Positions 1 through 8,861 are shown, counted from the first letter of the stretch. The stretch: DNA of 64,000 nucleotides from Roseibium sp. MMSF_3544 (GCF_030732845.1 NZ_JASHKA010000002.1:62001-126000), one strand, 5' to 3'. Notes: generated by a model not told the origin, from the sequence alone. Translations and numbers: made by a program.

Positions 1-39
1 TTGGGATTTTCCTCGGTATGTCTGAAAGTTTTTGTGAGT

Positions 40-438
40 TCAGATAACGGAGGAAGGTGGGCCGCGAATGGGAGCTACGCGGTCCTTGGCGGCATCGCTG
101 GCAGAAAGATCTCTGTCATGAAGACACGCGCCGGAACCGGCGGCGCACTCTGGTGCTGCCGAAAGTGAACCTGCCAGAGCAGATCCTTGTGCGCAGCCAT
201 GCGAACACACCGGTCCGCATTGGCAGGCCAGCATGTCGTGTGACCAGGGAACGCTTTGCTCCTGGCCAGCAGGAGACCTGCAGATGTCCGATAGGCCGGA
301 AGCGGCAGCGCGGTCAGCCGAGAAAGCCGTTGCGAGAATGACCAGACACAGGCGCAGCGAAAAGGCGAGCGTTGCCAGCGCCACCAGAGGATGGCGCTCC
401 TGCCGCAAGATCTGCAAATGTGATCCACGCAAAGCCAT
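40..438 (-). CDS. Small exported Cys/His-containing protein, DUF2946-like (tentative)
   Basis: Encodes 132 residues. The N-terminus has a positively charged stretch followed by a hydrophobic segment (about residues 18-38) ending in small residues, as in a signal peptide or membrane anchor. The middle holds an ICRSPAG motif and a Cys/His cluster (CQCGPVCSHGC). This layout resembles the DUF2946 family of small periplasmic proteins often found near metal-related genes. That assignment rests on pattern memory only. The start is an ATG with no strong ribosome binding site. Real-gene status is uncertain because the C-terminal half is low in recognisable structure and the neighbours give no functional clue. 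Confidence 0.45.
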   Translation of the reverse strand: MALRGSHLQILRQERHPLVALATLAFSLRLCLVILATAFSADRAAASGLSDICRSPAGQEQSVPWSHDMLACQCGPVCSHGCAQGSALAGSLSAAPECAAGSGACLHDRDLSASDAAKDRVAPIRGPPSSVI

Positions 439-504
439 CAGACGGCTATAGGCCTGTTCCGTGCGTCTGTCGAGTGGCGAAACCGCGCAGGTTGCTTGCG
501 ATTG

Positions 505-1965
505 TCATGAAGAGCCGGGCTTCGTGCTCTTCTCGGTCCCGTCCGGTGTGTCGGTGTTGGCGTCGCTCGCGCTTTCCGTATCGGTCTCCGGCGCTTTCTC
601 ACCAGCGTCTGAAGCCTTTTCGGGAGTTTTATCTTTGTCGCCTGCGTCGTCACTCTCTTCTTCCGAAGCTGTATCGAAATTATAGATGTCGTCCTCGTAG
701 GCCGGGAACTCTTCCGGCGGAATGACGTATTCTTCCGATTCAACGTCAAGCGGCTCGGGCGAAATGACGGTACCGACTTGTGCCGTTGCCGCATATTCGA
801 AGTCTGTCTTTTCGTCTTCGGTAAGCGCCTGGCGCGTGAAGATACGTGTCAGGACAAAGGCGGCCATCATCAGACTGACCACCGCGATCATGACATAGAG
901 GCCGGACGGTCCGATTTGACCCATGATCAGCGAGGCAACGATCGGGCCGATGATCGAGCCAATCCCGAATGAAAGCAGCATGCCGGACGACGTTTCGACA
1001 AAATCCTCCGGGGCTGCGTGGTCAAAGGCATGGGCAACCGCAATCGCGTAGAGCGGCTGCGTGAACATGCCGACAAGCACGGCGGTCAGGATGGCAACCG
1101 GAAGCAGGGTCGGTGAAAACGCGACAATCAGGAGCGACGACACCGCGGTTGCTGTGCCCATTCCAACGAGAACGAGGCGCCGGTCCATACGGTCTGAAAG
1201 GCGGCCGACGGGCCACTGTGCAATCATGCCCCCGCCGATAATTGCAGCTGCGTAGTAAGCAGACTGGTTGGTCGACAGTCCGATCTGCGATCCGTAGAGA
1301 GGCGACAGCGTGAAAATCGCGCCTTGCGAAACGCCGATCAGCAGGATGCCAACGAACGCGGCCGGTGAGGTTTTGTAGAGCTGTACCGGCCGGAAACGAA
1401 CCAGTGTGATCGGCGCCGGTTGCGTCGCCGTCGTCAAGGAAATCGGCATCACGGCGAGGCTGAGCGCAACTGAAGCCACGGCAAACGGGACGAAGGAGGC
1501 GATGCTCATGCTGGCAATCGAAACCTGCCCCAGGATCAGGGCGCCGAACACGATCACGATGTAGACCGACATGATGGTGCCGCGGTTTTCATTGGTCGCG
1601 CTCTCGTTCAGCCAGCTTTCGACGATCATGTAGAAGCCTGCCAGACTGAACCCGGACACGACGCGGATGACAAACCAGGCGTAGGGATCGATGATGATCG
1701 GGTGCAGGATGGCGGCACCTGACATCAGCGAAACCAATGCGGCAAAGGCACGAATATGACCGGCGCGCATGATGAGAAGCGGCGCGCCAAGGCATCCGAG
1801 TACCAGGCCGACAAAGTAAGCCGAGGAAATGAAGCCGATTTCAAAGTCCGTGAAATAGAATCGGTTCGCGGCCAGCGGCAGGAGCGTGGTTTGAAGGCCG
1901 TGCCCGAAAATGAGCAGGGCAACGGACAACAAAAGGGCTGACACGGAAATGAGTGTCTGTGCCAT
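505..1965 (-). CDS. MFS transporter (YcaD-like) with acidic C-terminal tail
   Basis: Major facilitator superfamily inner-membrane protein of 486 residues. About 12 hydrophobic segments fill residues 1-390. The motif GRLSDRMDRRLVL near residue 250 matches the cytoplasmic loop signature between helices in the second half. The YcaD/UMF1-like type is suggested by the N-terminus, which begins directly in helix 1, and by the PVGRLSDRMDRR loop. The substrate cannot be read from sequence. The last ~90 residues form a low-complexity tail rich in Asp, Glu, Ser and Thr, likely disordered and cytoplasmic, which is unusual for the family. The start is the ATG at 1965 because GGGAGG lies five bases upstream; a further ATG at 1980 lacks such a site. 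Confidence 0.85.
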   Translation of the reverse strand: MAQTLISVSALLLSVALLIFGHGLQTTLLPLAANRFYFTDFEIGFISSAYFVGLVLGCLGAPLLIMRAGHIRAFAALVSLMSGAAILHPIIIDPYAWFVIRVVSGFSLAGFYMIVESWLNESATNENRGTIMSVYIVIVFGALILGQVSIASMSIASFVPFAVASVALSLAVMPISLTTATQPAPITLVRFRPVQLYKTSPAAFVGILLIGVSQGAIFTLSPLYGSQIGLSTNQSAYYAAAIIGGGMIAQWPVGRLSDRMDRRLVLVGMGTATAVSSLLIVAFSPTLLPVAILTAVLVGMFTQPLYAIAVAHAFDHAAPEDFVETSSGMLLSFGIGSIIGPIVASLIMGQIGPSGLYVMIAVVSLMMAAFVLTRIFTRQALTEDEKTDFEYAATAQVGTVISPEPLDVESEEYVIPPEEFPAYEDDIYNFDTASEEESDDAGDKDKTPEKASDAGEKAPETDTESASDANTDTPDGTEKSTKPGSS

Positions 1966-2134
1966 GGCTGCCTCCCGCATGCATCACAGAGTGCGAAAAC
2001 AAAAGCGCCGGTTGGAACCGACGCGTTTGATCCTGCACACCAGCATTTTCAGGTCTGGCAGCCTGTGTCAATCACGATTTGAGGCATGTCGCAATCTCGG
2101 TCACAGGCGACGATTTGACTGTTTCTGAAAGCGG

Positions 2135-4054
2135 TTATGCGCGCTGCGGTGCAACCAGCATTTCCGTTCCGAGCGCGGTAAAGACCGTCTTGAGAATCCC
2201 GTCGCAGTTCAGGCCGGCCGAGGCATACATGGCGTCCGGCTTGTCCTGATCGATGAAGACGTCCGGAAGGGCCAGGCTGCGGATCTTCAAGCCGCCGTCC
2301 AACAGGCCCTCATCCGCCAGGCGCGTAAGCACGTGGCTGCCGAAGCCGCCCGAAGAACCTTCCTCGATCGTGACCAGAACTTCGTGCTCGCGGGCAAGCC
2401 GGCGGATCAGGTCCATGTCCAGCGGTTTGGCGAAGCGGGCGTCTGCGACGGTTGTCGACAGACCAGCTGCATCGAGTTCATCGGCAGCTTTCAGGCATTC
2501 ATTCATGCGGCCGCCGAAGCTGAGGAGTGCGACCTTGGTGCCTTCGCGGCGGATCACGCCCTTGCCGATTTCCAGAACGCTGCCGCGCTCCGGCATGTCG
2601 AGCCCGACACCTTCGCCGCGCGGATAGCGGAACGAAATCGGGCCTTCGTCATAAGCGACCGCTGTCGCCACCATGTGACGCAATTCAACCTCGTCGGCTG
2701 CCGCCATTACGACGAAGCCGGGCAGGCAGGACAGGAAAGCCGTGTCGAACGCACCGGCATGCGTGGGCCCGTCGGCGCCGACAAGACCGGCTCTGTCGAT
2801 GGGAAAGCGCACCGGCAGACCTTGGATGGCCACATCGTGAACAACCTGATCATAGGCACGCTGAAGGAAGGTGGAATAAATCGCGGCAAAGGGCTTGAAG
2901 CCTTCCGTTGCCATCCCGGCGGCAAAGGTAACGGCGTGTTGCTCGGCGATGCCGACATCGTATGTCCGTTCCGGAAACGCTTCGCCAAAGAGGTTCAGAC
3001 CGGTCCCGTCCGGCATGGCGGCGGTGATCGCGACGACCTTTTCGTCGGCTTCAGCTTCCTTGATCAGAGACGACGCGAACACATTGGTATAGCTCGGCGC
3101 GTTTGCTTTCGGCTTGGACTGCTTGCCGGTGATGACATCGAACTTGGCAACGCCGTGATATTTGTCCTTGGCGCCTTCCGCTGGTCCGTAGCCTTTGCCC
3201 TTCTGAGTCACTGTGTGAATCAGAACCGGGCCGTGATGCGTGTCGCGCACGTTCTTCAGAACCGGCAAAAGATGCTCAAGATTGTGCCCGTCGACCGGAC
3301 CGACATAATAAAAGCCAAGCTCTTCGAACATTGTGCCGCCGGTCCAGAACCCGCGCGCATACTCTTCTGCGCGTGCTGCCTTTTCGAAGACGGGCTTCGG
3401 CAGGTTCTTGGCGATGTTCTTGGCGGCGTCTCGAAGGGTCTGATAGGTCGGGCCTGACACAAGCTTGGCGAGATAAGCGGACATTGCGCCAACGGGCGGG
3501 GCAATGGACATGTCGTTGTCATTGAGAATGACGACCAGTCTCGACCTGAGATGTCCGGCATTGTTCATGGCTTCATACGCCATGCCCGCCGACATGGCGC
3601 CGTCGCCGATTACGGCGATGACATTGTTGTCGCCGTCCTTTAGATCCCGTGCAGCGGCCATTCCGAGACCGGCGGAGATTGACGTGGAGGAGTGAGCCGC
3701 GCCGAAGGGGTCGTAGATGCTCTCTGCCCGTTTGGTGAAGCCGGACAGGCCATCGCCCTGGCGCAGGGTGCGGATCCGGTCACGCCGTTCGGTCAGGATC
3801 TTGTGCGGATAGCATTGGTGTCCGACGTCCCAGATGATCTTGTCGTCCGGTGTGTTGAACACGTAGTGGAGCGCAACGGTCAGCTCGACGACCCCAAGCC
3901 CTGCACCAAGGTGGCCTCCGGTGATGGACACGGCGTCAATGGTTTCCGACCGCAGCTCGTCCGACAATTGCCGAAGATCTGCCTCCTCCAGTGCACGCAA
4001 GTCTGCGGGCGAGGTGACCTTGTCCAGAAGAGGTGTATCAGGCTTTGAAGACAC
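2135..4054 (-). CDS. dxs: 1-deoxy-D-xylulose-5-phosphate synthase
   Basis: Condenses pyruvate and glyceraldehyde 3-phosphate to DXP with thiamine diphosphate, the entry step of the non-mevalonate isoprenoid pathway; cytoplasmic. The N-terminal domain carries the ThDP/Mg motif [18 protein letters not shown] with downstream NDN. The pyrimidine-binding domain has the [15 protein letters not shown] signature, and a transketolase C-terminal domain follows. A GTG at 4054, preceded by GGAG, gives 639 residues, the usual family length. The longer reading from 4180 adds 42 residues unlike the family (two further Mets, Trp-rich) and is not preferred. In many alphaproteobacteria dxs lies next to xseB; here a LuxR-type gene sits between them. 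Confidence 0.97.
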   Translation of the reverse strand: MSSKPDTPLLDKVTSPADLRALEEADLRQLSDELRSETIDAVSITGGHLGAGLGVVELTVALHYVFNTPDDKIIWDVGHQCYPHKILTERRDRIRTLRQGDGLSGFTKRAESIYDPFGAAHSSTSISAGLGMAAARDLKDGDNNVIAVIGDGAMSAGMAYEAMNNAGHLRSRLVVILNDNDMSIAPPVGAMSAYLAKLVSGPTYQTLRDAAKNIAKNLPKPVFEKAARAEEYARGFWTGGTMFEELGFYYVGPVDGHNLEHLLPVLKNVRDTHHGPVLIHTVTQKGKGYGPAEGAKDKYHGVAKFDVITGKQSKPKANAPSYTNVFASSLIKEAEADEKVVAITAAMPDGTGLNLFGEAFPERTYDVGIAEQHAVTFAAGMATEGFKPFAAIYSTFLQRAYDQVVHDVAIQGLPVRFPIDRAGLVGADGPTHAGAFDTAFLSCLPGFVVMAAADEVELRHMVATAVAYDEGPISFRYPRGEGVGLDMPERGSVLEIGKGVIRREGTKVALLSFGGRMNECLKAADELDAAGLSTTVADARFAKPLDMDLIRRLAREHEVLVTIEEGSSGGFGSHVLTRLADEGLLDGGLKIRSLALPDVFIDQDKPDAMYASAGLNCDGILKTVFTALGTEMLVAPQRA

Positions 4055-4451
4055 GCTTTTGATGGCTCCACGAATAAAAACAGGCGGGCAGGCATACACT
4101 AACCCTTTATAGGGCGCAATTGCAGCACGCGGAATGCGCCAAATTGTTACTGGCTTCAACCGCATAACGCTGACGGACACTATTTGATGAATTGCCAGGT
4201 GCGACGCAGATCGTGTGCATTTTTTCCGCTGACACCTCTTTTTGAAATTCAGTCACCCTTTTGGGTGATGCATCCGGTGCTGATCTGGCCTAATGGATTG
4301 GGTGTGGTCGATGGGGCCACGTGCACAGTGATCAACTTGGGGTCGCAATTTTGCGGCCCCACTTTTATTTGACGCTTGGTCAGGAAATTGCCCGAAAGAC
4401 AGGCAATTGCTCACGTTAGATCCGTTTTCGATTTAGCCGGCGCAGGTGCAC
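4055..4451. other. Gene-free stretch upstream of dxs
   Basis: About 400 bases between the dxs GTG and the stop of the LuxR-type gene. It holds a 6-bp inverted repeat TCACCC/GGGTGA with a TTTT loop at 4253-4268, and a rho-independent terminator-like hairpin on the plus strand at 4339-4370. No protein of convincing composition is encoded. It presumably contains the dxs promoter and leader on the minus strand. Confidence 0.6.
4339..4370 (+). terminator. Orphan rho-independent terminator-like hairpin
   Basis: GGGGTCGC (4339-4346) pairs with GCGGCCCC (4353-4360), including one G-T pair, around a six-base AT loop, and is followed by ACTTTTATTT. The T-rich tail lies on the plus strand, but both flanking genes are on the minus strand. 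A competing pairing exists: TGGGGCC at 4312-4318 can pair with GGCCCCA at 4355-4361, giving an alternative fold. It would end a short plus-strand RNA that is otherwise unannotated. Confidence 0.5.
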
Positions 4452-5690
4452 TCAAAAAAGTCCGGACAATCTGTGAACCAGCTTCGCGAGTTGTAGTTGT
4501 GTATGAACGCCGGTTTTCTCAAACACCCGGCGCAAGTGGGTCTTGGCGGTATTCCGGGTGATCCCAAGCTGATCAACGGTGTCATTCATCGACCCGGTCA
4601 TGGTCAGGTGCCGGGCAAGATGTGCTTCCGAATGTGAAAGTTCATAACGCTGTTGCAGCACGGTCTCGATGTCTTCCGGAAGTTCAAGGGGTCTGGAAAT
4701 CCGCAGAACGATCCAGGGCAGTGATGCAGACATGGCGCTGCTTTCAGCAGGTGGGATCGCGTCGACGGTAATCCTCTTCAGGAAACTCTCCTGGTCCTCG
4801 ATATAGACAGAGTGCGTGGCAGATGGCGGGCTGATTGATGCGCCGTGCTCGTTCGCGCTTGCGTCTTTGCCAAATCTGGTTGCCTCCAGCAGATCTTGCA
4901 GACTTTCTTCAAGTTGCTTGTTCTTGAAGTCCAGCTTGTCGCCCCGCAGGACGGCTGTGCCGGATCGCAGGAGGTCCTCTATCCCTGACGTCGTGTGCCC
5001 CAGGACCGTCCTGTCGGCTGAAAGAAGTACGGCCGGGCAGGCGATACTGGACAAGAGGATACTCTGTATCCGGTTTGCGGACCGCTCCTTTTCGATCTGG
5101 TAGTAGGCATCGAGCCCGGGCGCCAAAGCCTTTGAGATCCTTCGAAACGTGTCGTTCGCAAGCGTGACGTCGATGCTGTCGAGCGTGTGCTCGGTGAAGA
5201 GACAGCCAAACAGGATCGTGGTGGCTTCGGTCCGGTTTAACGGGGAAATCAGCCCGGGTGTTTCGCTAAGACTATGATCCGCAGGGAGACTAGCTTCACT
5301 GTTGGGAGCACCAGCGGCCAGATCAGCGTTTGCTGGATCTGATCCGGCAACCGGCCTGTTGCCGTTGAACTCGCCCTTTTCGAGCGTGGTTTTGCAATAG
5401 GGATAAAGCAGCGGAGCTTCACTGATAAGAAACTGGAGCGCATCCGGTCCCCGGCCGAAGGGGGGCGGCTGCAACAGATCGCTTAACCTGTTCTCCGATT
5501 GGCTTCCGGCAAATTCCTTGGTCGGCGTTCCGTTTCTTTCGAATTCCGACAGAAATGACTTGCAGTTGAGTTTAGCGTCAATGAAGTCGAGAATACGCGT
5601 CCAGCCTTCTGATTGCGTGGAGCATTCCAGTACGCGCAAAAGTAGATCTACTTCTTCTGATTTGCTAAGCGCTGGCATTATAGGAAGCAT
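4452..5690 (-). CDS. LuxR-family transcriptional regulator
   Basis: DNA-binding regulator of 412 residues. The last ~65 residues form a LuxR/GerE helix-turn-helix: LSHSEAHLARHLTMTG, then DTVDQLGITRNTAKTHLRRV, then FEKTGVHTQLQLAKLV, with the expected spacing of recognition helix and dimer helix. The first ~330 residues match no domain I recognise. They lack an obvious autoinducer or response-regulator motif, so the signal is unknown. The gene lies alone between dxs and xseB with AT-rich flanks, which suggests insertion into an older gene pair. Two copies of a 10-base direct repeat lie just upstream and may be its own binding site. The ATG at 5690 is used; a second in-frame ATG lies at 5678. 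Confidence 0.85.
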   Translation of the reverse strand: MLPIMPALSKSEEVDLLLRVLECSTQSEGWTRILDFIDAKLNCKSFLSEFERNGTPTKEFAGSQSENRLSDLLQPPPFGRGPDALQFLISEAPLLYPYCKTTLEKGEFNGNRPVAGSDPANADLAAGAPNSEASLPADHSLSETPGLISPLNRTEATTILFGCLFTEHTLDSIDVTLANDTFRRISKALAPGLDAYYQIEKERSANRIQSILLSSIACPAVLLSADRTVLGHTTSGIEDLLRSGTAVLRGDKLDFKNKQLEESLQDLLEATRFGKDASANEHGASISPPSATHSVYIEDQESFLKRITVDAIPPAESSAMSASLPWIVLRISRPLELPEDIETVLQQRYELSHSEAHLARHLTMTGSMNDTVDQLGITRNTAKTHLRRVFEKTGVHTQLQLAKLVHRLSGLF

Positions 5691-5694
5691 CTAC

Positions 5695-5734
5695 TAAATA
5701 TTACATAAAGATCTCTTAGACTTGTAAATATTAC
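5695..5734. promoter_or_regulatory. Direct repeat TAAATATTAC spaced 30 bp
   Basis: TAAATATTAC occurs at 5695-5704 and again at 5725-5734, exactly three helical turns apart and directly upstream of the LuxR-type gene start. Same-face spacing and position fit an autoregulatory or activator site. The regulator is not known. Confidence 0.45.
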
Positions 5735-5904
5735 TATCAACTAGTTTGTGAAATGGCAACTGAACCCATTTCGACAACAAGTCGCCTACTGGGTCACGAC
5801 CTTGTACAGCAATCCTCCGCGACGCACTTAGGCGCAGCGGTCACGTTGGATTAGGCGACGAAACAGCGTTCCAATGAAGATAGGAAAAGCGTGGGTAGGG
5901 CTTG

Positions 5905-6153
5905 TTATTGCGGATCCAGTGCGGCCGTGCCGCTGGCGTTGCCATCCTGGCCGAGCTGGATCTTCTCCACTTTGGCTTCTGCGGACTTCAACAGCGTATC
6001 GCAATGCTTGCGCAGGGCATCGCCGCGCTCATACATCTCGATGCTGCGCTCCAGGGGAACGTTGCCCTGCTCGAGTTCGCGCACGATTGTTTCCAGCTGC
6101 TTGAGGGCGTCCTCAAAGGAGAGTCCGGAAATGTCGCCTGCAGCGTCGGTCAT
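5905..6153 (-). CDS. xseB: Exodeoxyribonuclease VII small subunit
   Basis: Small subunit of exonuclease VII, which degrades single-stranded DNA in complex with XseA. The 82 residues contain the family core: [20 protein letters not shown], then [20 protein letters not shown], then the [12 protein letters not shown] segment, forming the expected helical hairpin. Length is typical. AAGGA lies eight bases before the ATG at 6153. Upstream on the same strand is the histone-deacetylase-like gene, the usual alphaproteobacterial neighbour. The next gene downstream is the LuxR-type regulator rather than ispA or dxs. Confidence 0.95.
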   Translation of the reverse strand: MTDAAGDISGLSFEDALKQLETIVRELEQGNVPLERSIEMYERGDALRKHCDTLLKSAEAKVEKIQLGQDGNASGTAALDPQ

Positions 6154-6271
6154 TGGTGCGGTCCTTGTCTGAAACCAGATAGCAAGTGAAACTTGCGGGC
6201 CTGACTGTTGAGGTCAAGTCGATAAACGAAGTTTGGGGCAACGATCCCCGTCGTTTTTCGGTGTCCGGGTT

Positions 6272-7201
6272 TCAGCCGGTCATGAGCGTCATCACATGAG
6301 CGGCCGCAGAGCGGGCAAGACCCTCCAGATCGTAGCCACCCTCTAGAACAGAGACAACATGGCCGTTGCTGTGCTTGTCGGCCACGTCCATCAGCACACG
6401 CGTCGCCCAGGCAAAATCGGCTTCGACCAGATTGAGGCCGCCGAGCGGATCCCGGGCGTGCGCGTCAAAACCGGCCGAAATGATCACCAGCTCGGGCGCA
6501 AAGTCCTCAAGGCGAGGCAAGACGCCAACCTCGAAGGCTTCCTTGAAGGCCAGTCCGTCTTCGCCCGGCGCAAGCGGAACGTTCACGATGGTATTTGCTT
6601 CACCGGTTTCCGTAGCTGCGCCCGAGCCAGGATAAAGCGGCATCTGATGCGTCGAGCAATACATCACGGTCGGGTCGTCCCAGAAGATGTCCTGCGTTCC
6701 GTTGCCGTGATGAACATCAAAGTCGACGATTGCAACGCGTCCGATACCGTGTTTGTCCTGAGCATATCTTGCTGCAACAGCAACGTTGTTGAAGAAACAG
6801 AAGCCCATTGCCCGGTCTTTTTCTGCATGGTGTCCGGGCGGACGGGAGGCCGAAAAGGCGTTGCTGACCTTTTTGGTAAGGACCTCGTCGACGGCCCGGC
6901 AGGCACCGCCGGCGCCTCTGAGCGCAGCTTCCCAGGTCCCGGGTGACATGGTCGTATCCGCATCGACACGGGCAACGCCCTCTTCGGGCGAAAGTCGGTG
7001 CAATTGGTCCACATAGCTCATTGGATGCGCACGCGCGATGTCCTCAAGAGCGCCCACAGGGGCGAGGTCCCGTTCCACCGACTGGAATTTTTCGTGTTCC
7101 AGAATGCGGTCGATCGCCCGGATCCGGTCTGGCCGTTCAGGATGACCCAATGGTGTGAGGTGGTCGAGATAGGACGGGTGATGCAGTATGAGCGTTGACA
7201 A
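6272..7201 (-). CDS. Histone deacetylase family protein (acetyl-amide deacetylase)
   Basis: Zinc amidohydrolase of the HDAC/acetoin-utilisation/acetylpolyamine superfamily, 309 residues. RPPGHHA at 120-126 carries the catalytic His pair. DFDVHHGNGT at 160-169 carries the zinc ligands Asp162 and His164. SAGFDAHARDPLGG carries the third zinc-ligand Asp, and EGGYDLEGL closes the site. The bacterial substrate is not determined; small acetylated amines or proteins are possible. The start is a TTG at 7201: no ATG or GTG lies further upstream in frame, and the resulting N-terminus, leading to GHPERPDR, matches the family. It precedes xseB, the common arrangement in the class. Confidence 0.92.
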   Translation of the reverse strand: MSTLILHHPSYLDHLTPLGHPERPDRIRAIDRILEHEKFQSVERDLAPVGALEDIARAHPMSYVDQLHRLSPEEGVARVDADTTMSPGTWEAALRGAGGACRAVDEVLTKKVSNAFSASRPPGHHAEKDRAMGFCFFNNVAVAARYAQDKHGIGRVAIVDFDVHHGNGTQDIFWDDPTVMYCSTHQMPLYPGSGAATETGEANTIVNVPLAPGEDGLAFKEAFEVGVLPRLEDFAPELVIISAGFDAHARDPLGGLNLVEADFAWATRVLMDVADKHSNGHVVSVLEGGYDLEGLARSAAAHVMTLMTG

Positions 7202-7759
7202 AGAGGCGTTTCCGGAAGGTTTTGTGTTTTGAATTGCTGACAGTCATCAGAACTGTCCGCAAACGCCCTGTCAATTGATGATAGGTCTTAGGGGAAAATG
7301 CGTGCGCTTTGATCTTGCAGGTGCTGCCTGGCCAAAAAGAAGGCCGGCGCTTCCGCCGGCCTGACCAAGGTGCGAGCACCGCAATGCTCGAGGGGAGGTC
7401 CGCTGCATCTCAATTCTGATTTTCAACCTATGTGATTCTCGTAAGGGAATGCGAGCATTTTACCGTAATCCACCATGCCCAAGGTGTTGATAAGTTTGCA
7501 ATCGGACTATTGTACACTTGCTTGTTTGTCCGAAGTGGCAAGCTCAGCCCAAGTCATCAACTTGTTTTTAGTTCATCTGCTATATTGGAAACTTGCGAGT
7601 GTTTTCGACTTAACTTAAGGCGGTCGGCGTTCATCTCGCACGCGAAGTCACACGTGTGAAATGCTGATATGTTTGCCCTTTTTTTGGCGCTGCCCACGAA
7701 ATCGCCATCCGAGTTCGGTCGGCAGGATCAGGCTCAACGTCAACTTGCAGGTGATCACT
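7202..7759. other. Gene-free stretch containing the candidate small RNA
   Basis: About 560 bases without a convincing protein gene. It contains the minus-strand hairpin/terminator structure described separately. The rest (about 7441-7759) is comparatively AT-rich and shows only short open frames of unconvincing composition. Confidence 0.5.
7335..7440 (-). ncRNA. Candidate small regulatory RNA with anti-Shine-Dalgarno motif
   Basis: Read on the minus strand, this stretch holds a CCTCCCC motif (complement at 7392-7398), a perfect hairpin CGAGCA/TGCTCG with a TTGCGG loop (7373-7390) extended by GACC/GGTC pairing (7397-7400 with 7363-7366), then a perfect 9-bp G/C-rich terminator hairpin (7341-7362) followed by TCTTTTT. 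A single-stranded C-rich anti-SD motif plus terminator is typical of Hfq-dependent trans-acting RNAs in alphaproteobacteria. The 5' end is not defined; -10-like TAAAAT and TACAAT elements lie upstream but no convincing -35 was found. It could instead be the 3' end of the transcript from the tsaC-like gene about 400 bases upstream. Confidence 0.5.
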
Positions 7760-8755
7760 TCAACCACGTGGTGCCGCTGCACGTTGCAAACGGTCGTTGA
7801 TCGCCTCGCCAAGACCGATGTTGGGGATAAACTGTACCTTGATGGCGCGTGAACCGCAGGCGTCAAGGATACGCATGCCCTGAAACAGGTTGGCAGCCGC
7901 TTCCCTGAAGTCGCCACCCGGGCTGAGATTGAACTCGGCAACGGCCTGATCGGCCCCGGGCAGCCGTTCAGCGCCGAAGGAAAGCAATGCCTCTCCGGAG
8001 GCAACCTCGGCAGCATTCAATTTCATTGTGGAATTCGGAGCATAATGGGATGTAAGCATGCCAGGCGCTGTTGGGGCTTCTGGATGCATGTGTGTGTCTG
8101 CTCCCAAAAGAGCAGACCCCAGGATCTGTTCGATCTCTTCGCGTGCGATGCCGCCTGGTCTGAGCAACCTCGCTGTTCCGTCGGTCAGGCCGACGATGGT
8201 TGACTCAATTCCGACCTCGCAAGGTCCGGCATCGATCACGAAGCTCAAAGAAGACCCCAGATCCGCAACAACGTCCGCTGCACGCGTTGGACTTATCTTG
8301 CCGGACCGGTTGGCGCTCGGCGCAGCCAGGGGCTTTCCCGTCGCTTCCGAAAGAAAGCGCATGACCGGGCCGTCCGGCACGCGGAGCGCAACCGTCTGAA
8401 GTCCGGCCGTGGCAAGGTCCGAAATTGGAGAGTCCGGTTTTTTCGGCAAGACCAGGGTGAGAGGTCCCGGCCAGAAGGCATCGGCCAGTTTGAGTGCACG
8501 CTGTTCAAATTCCCCATGCGCGGTTGCCGCTTCAAAAGATGCGACGTGCGAGATAAGGGGATTGAACTGTGGACGGCCTTTGGCTTCAAAGATTTTTGCG
8601 CAGGCCGTGCCGTTGGTGGCGTCGGCGGCCAGACCGTACACCGTCTCCGTTGGCACGGCGACAAGCTCACCACGCGCAATCGCCTGGCACACGGCCTCTG
8701 CCTCAGGCGCGTTTTGCCAATCCGGTTGATTCAGATTTACGGTCCAGCTTTGCAT
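7760..8755 (-). CDS. L-threonylcarbamoyladenylate synthase (Sua5/YrdC family)
   Basis: Makes threonylcarbamoyl-AMP from threonine, bicarbonate and ATP for the universal t6A37 tRNA modification. The YrdC domain occupies about residues 15-200: GELVAVPTETVYGLAADA with KxR-type FEAKGRPQFNPLI, then LPLAAPSANRSGKISPT-like substrate loop elements. A C-terminal Sua5 domain follows (SHYAP motif, then the FxxxxRxLD-like LFQGMRILDACGSRAI), so this is the long Sua5 form. The ATG at 8755 (CAGGA upstream) gives 331 residues. An in-frame ATG at 8839 would add 28 residues without family resemblance. It is divergent from the acyl-CoA operon and shares its palindrome-bearing intergenic region. Confidence 0.93.
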   Translation of the reverse strand: MQSWTVNLNQPDWQNAPEAEAVCQAIARGELVAVPTETVYGLAADATNGTACAKIFEAKGRPQFNPLISHVASFEAATAHGEFEQRALKLADAFWPGPLTLVLPKKPDSPISDLATAGLQTVALRVPDGPVMRFLSEATGKPLAAPSANRSGKISPTRAADVVADLGSSLSFVIDAGPCEVGIESTIVGLTDGTARLLRPGGIAREEIEQILGSALLGADTHMHPEAPTAPGMLTSHYAPNSTMKLNAAEVASGEALLSFGAERLPGADQAVAEFNLSPGGDFREAAANLFQGMRILDACGSRAIKVQFIPNIGLGEAINDRLQRAAAPRG

Positions 8756-8822
8756 GTGTCCTGTCTTTGCTGGTTTTGTCCAACAATGCCTCATAAGTCG
8801 AGTACCTGCCGTAGCGGTACGG

Positions 8823-8840
8823 GTTGACGTTAACGTCAAC
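8823..8840. promoter_or_regulatory. Perfect 18-bp palindrome, candidate operator
   Basis: GTTGACGTTAACGTCAAC is a perfect palindrome and contains TTGACG, a good -35 hexamer on either strand. It lies between the divergent Sua5-type gene and the acyl-CoA dehydrogenase operon. The sequence resembles, from memory, the LiuR (MerR-family) operator type of branched-chain amino acid and fatty acid catabolic genes. That attribution is tentative. Confidence 0.7.
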
Positions 8841-8845
8841 TGAGA

Positions 8846-8861
8846 TATTGTCGTGACAATA
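8846..8861. promoter_or_regulatory. Second inverted repeat in the same intergenic region
   Basis: TATTGTC and GACAATA are separated by two bases, five bases after the larger palindrome and upstream of the acyl-CoA dehydrogenase. It could be a second regulator site or overlap the -10 region of the operon promoter. Confidence 0.45.

Noticed and set aside
2333..3457. 374-residue plus-strand frame inside dxs
   Set aside because: It lies fully antisense to the well-supported dxs gene and has no family pattern; a shadow of GC-rich codon use.
4184..4372. 62-residue plus-strand frame in the dxs upstream region
   Set aside because: Composition not protein-like and it runs through the terminator hairpin; treated as possible non-coding RNA instead.
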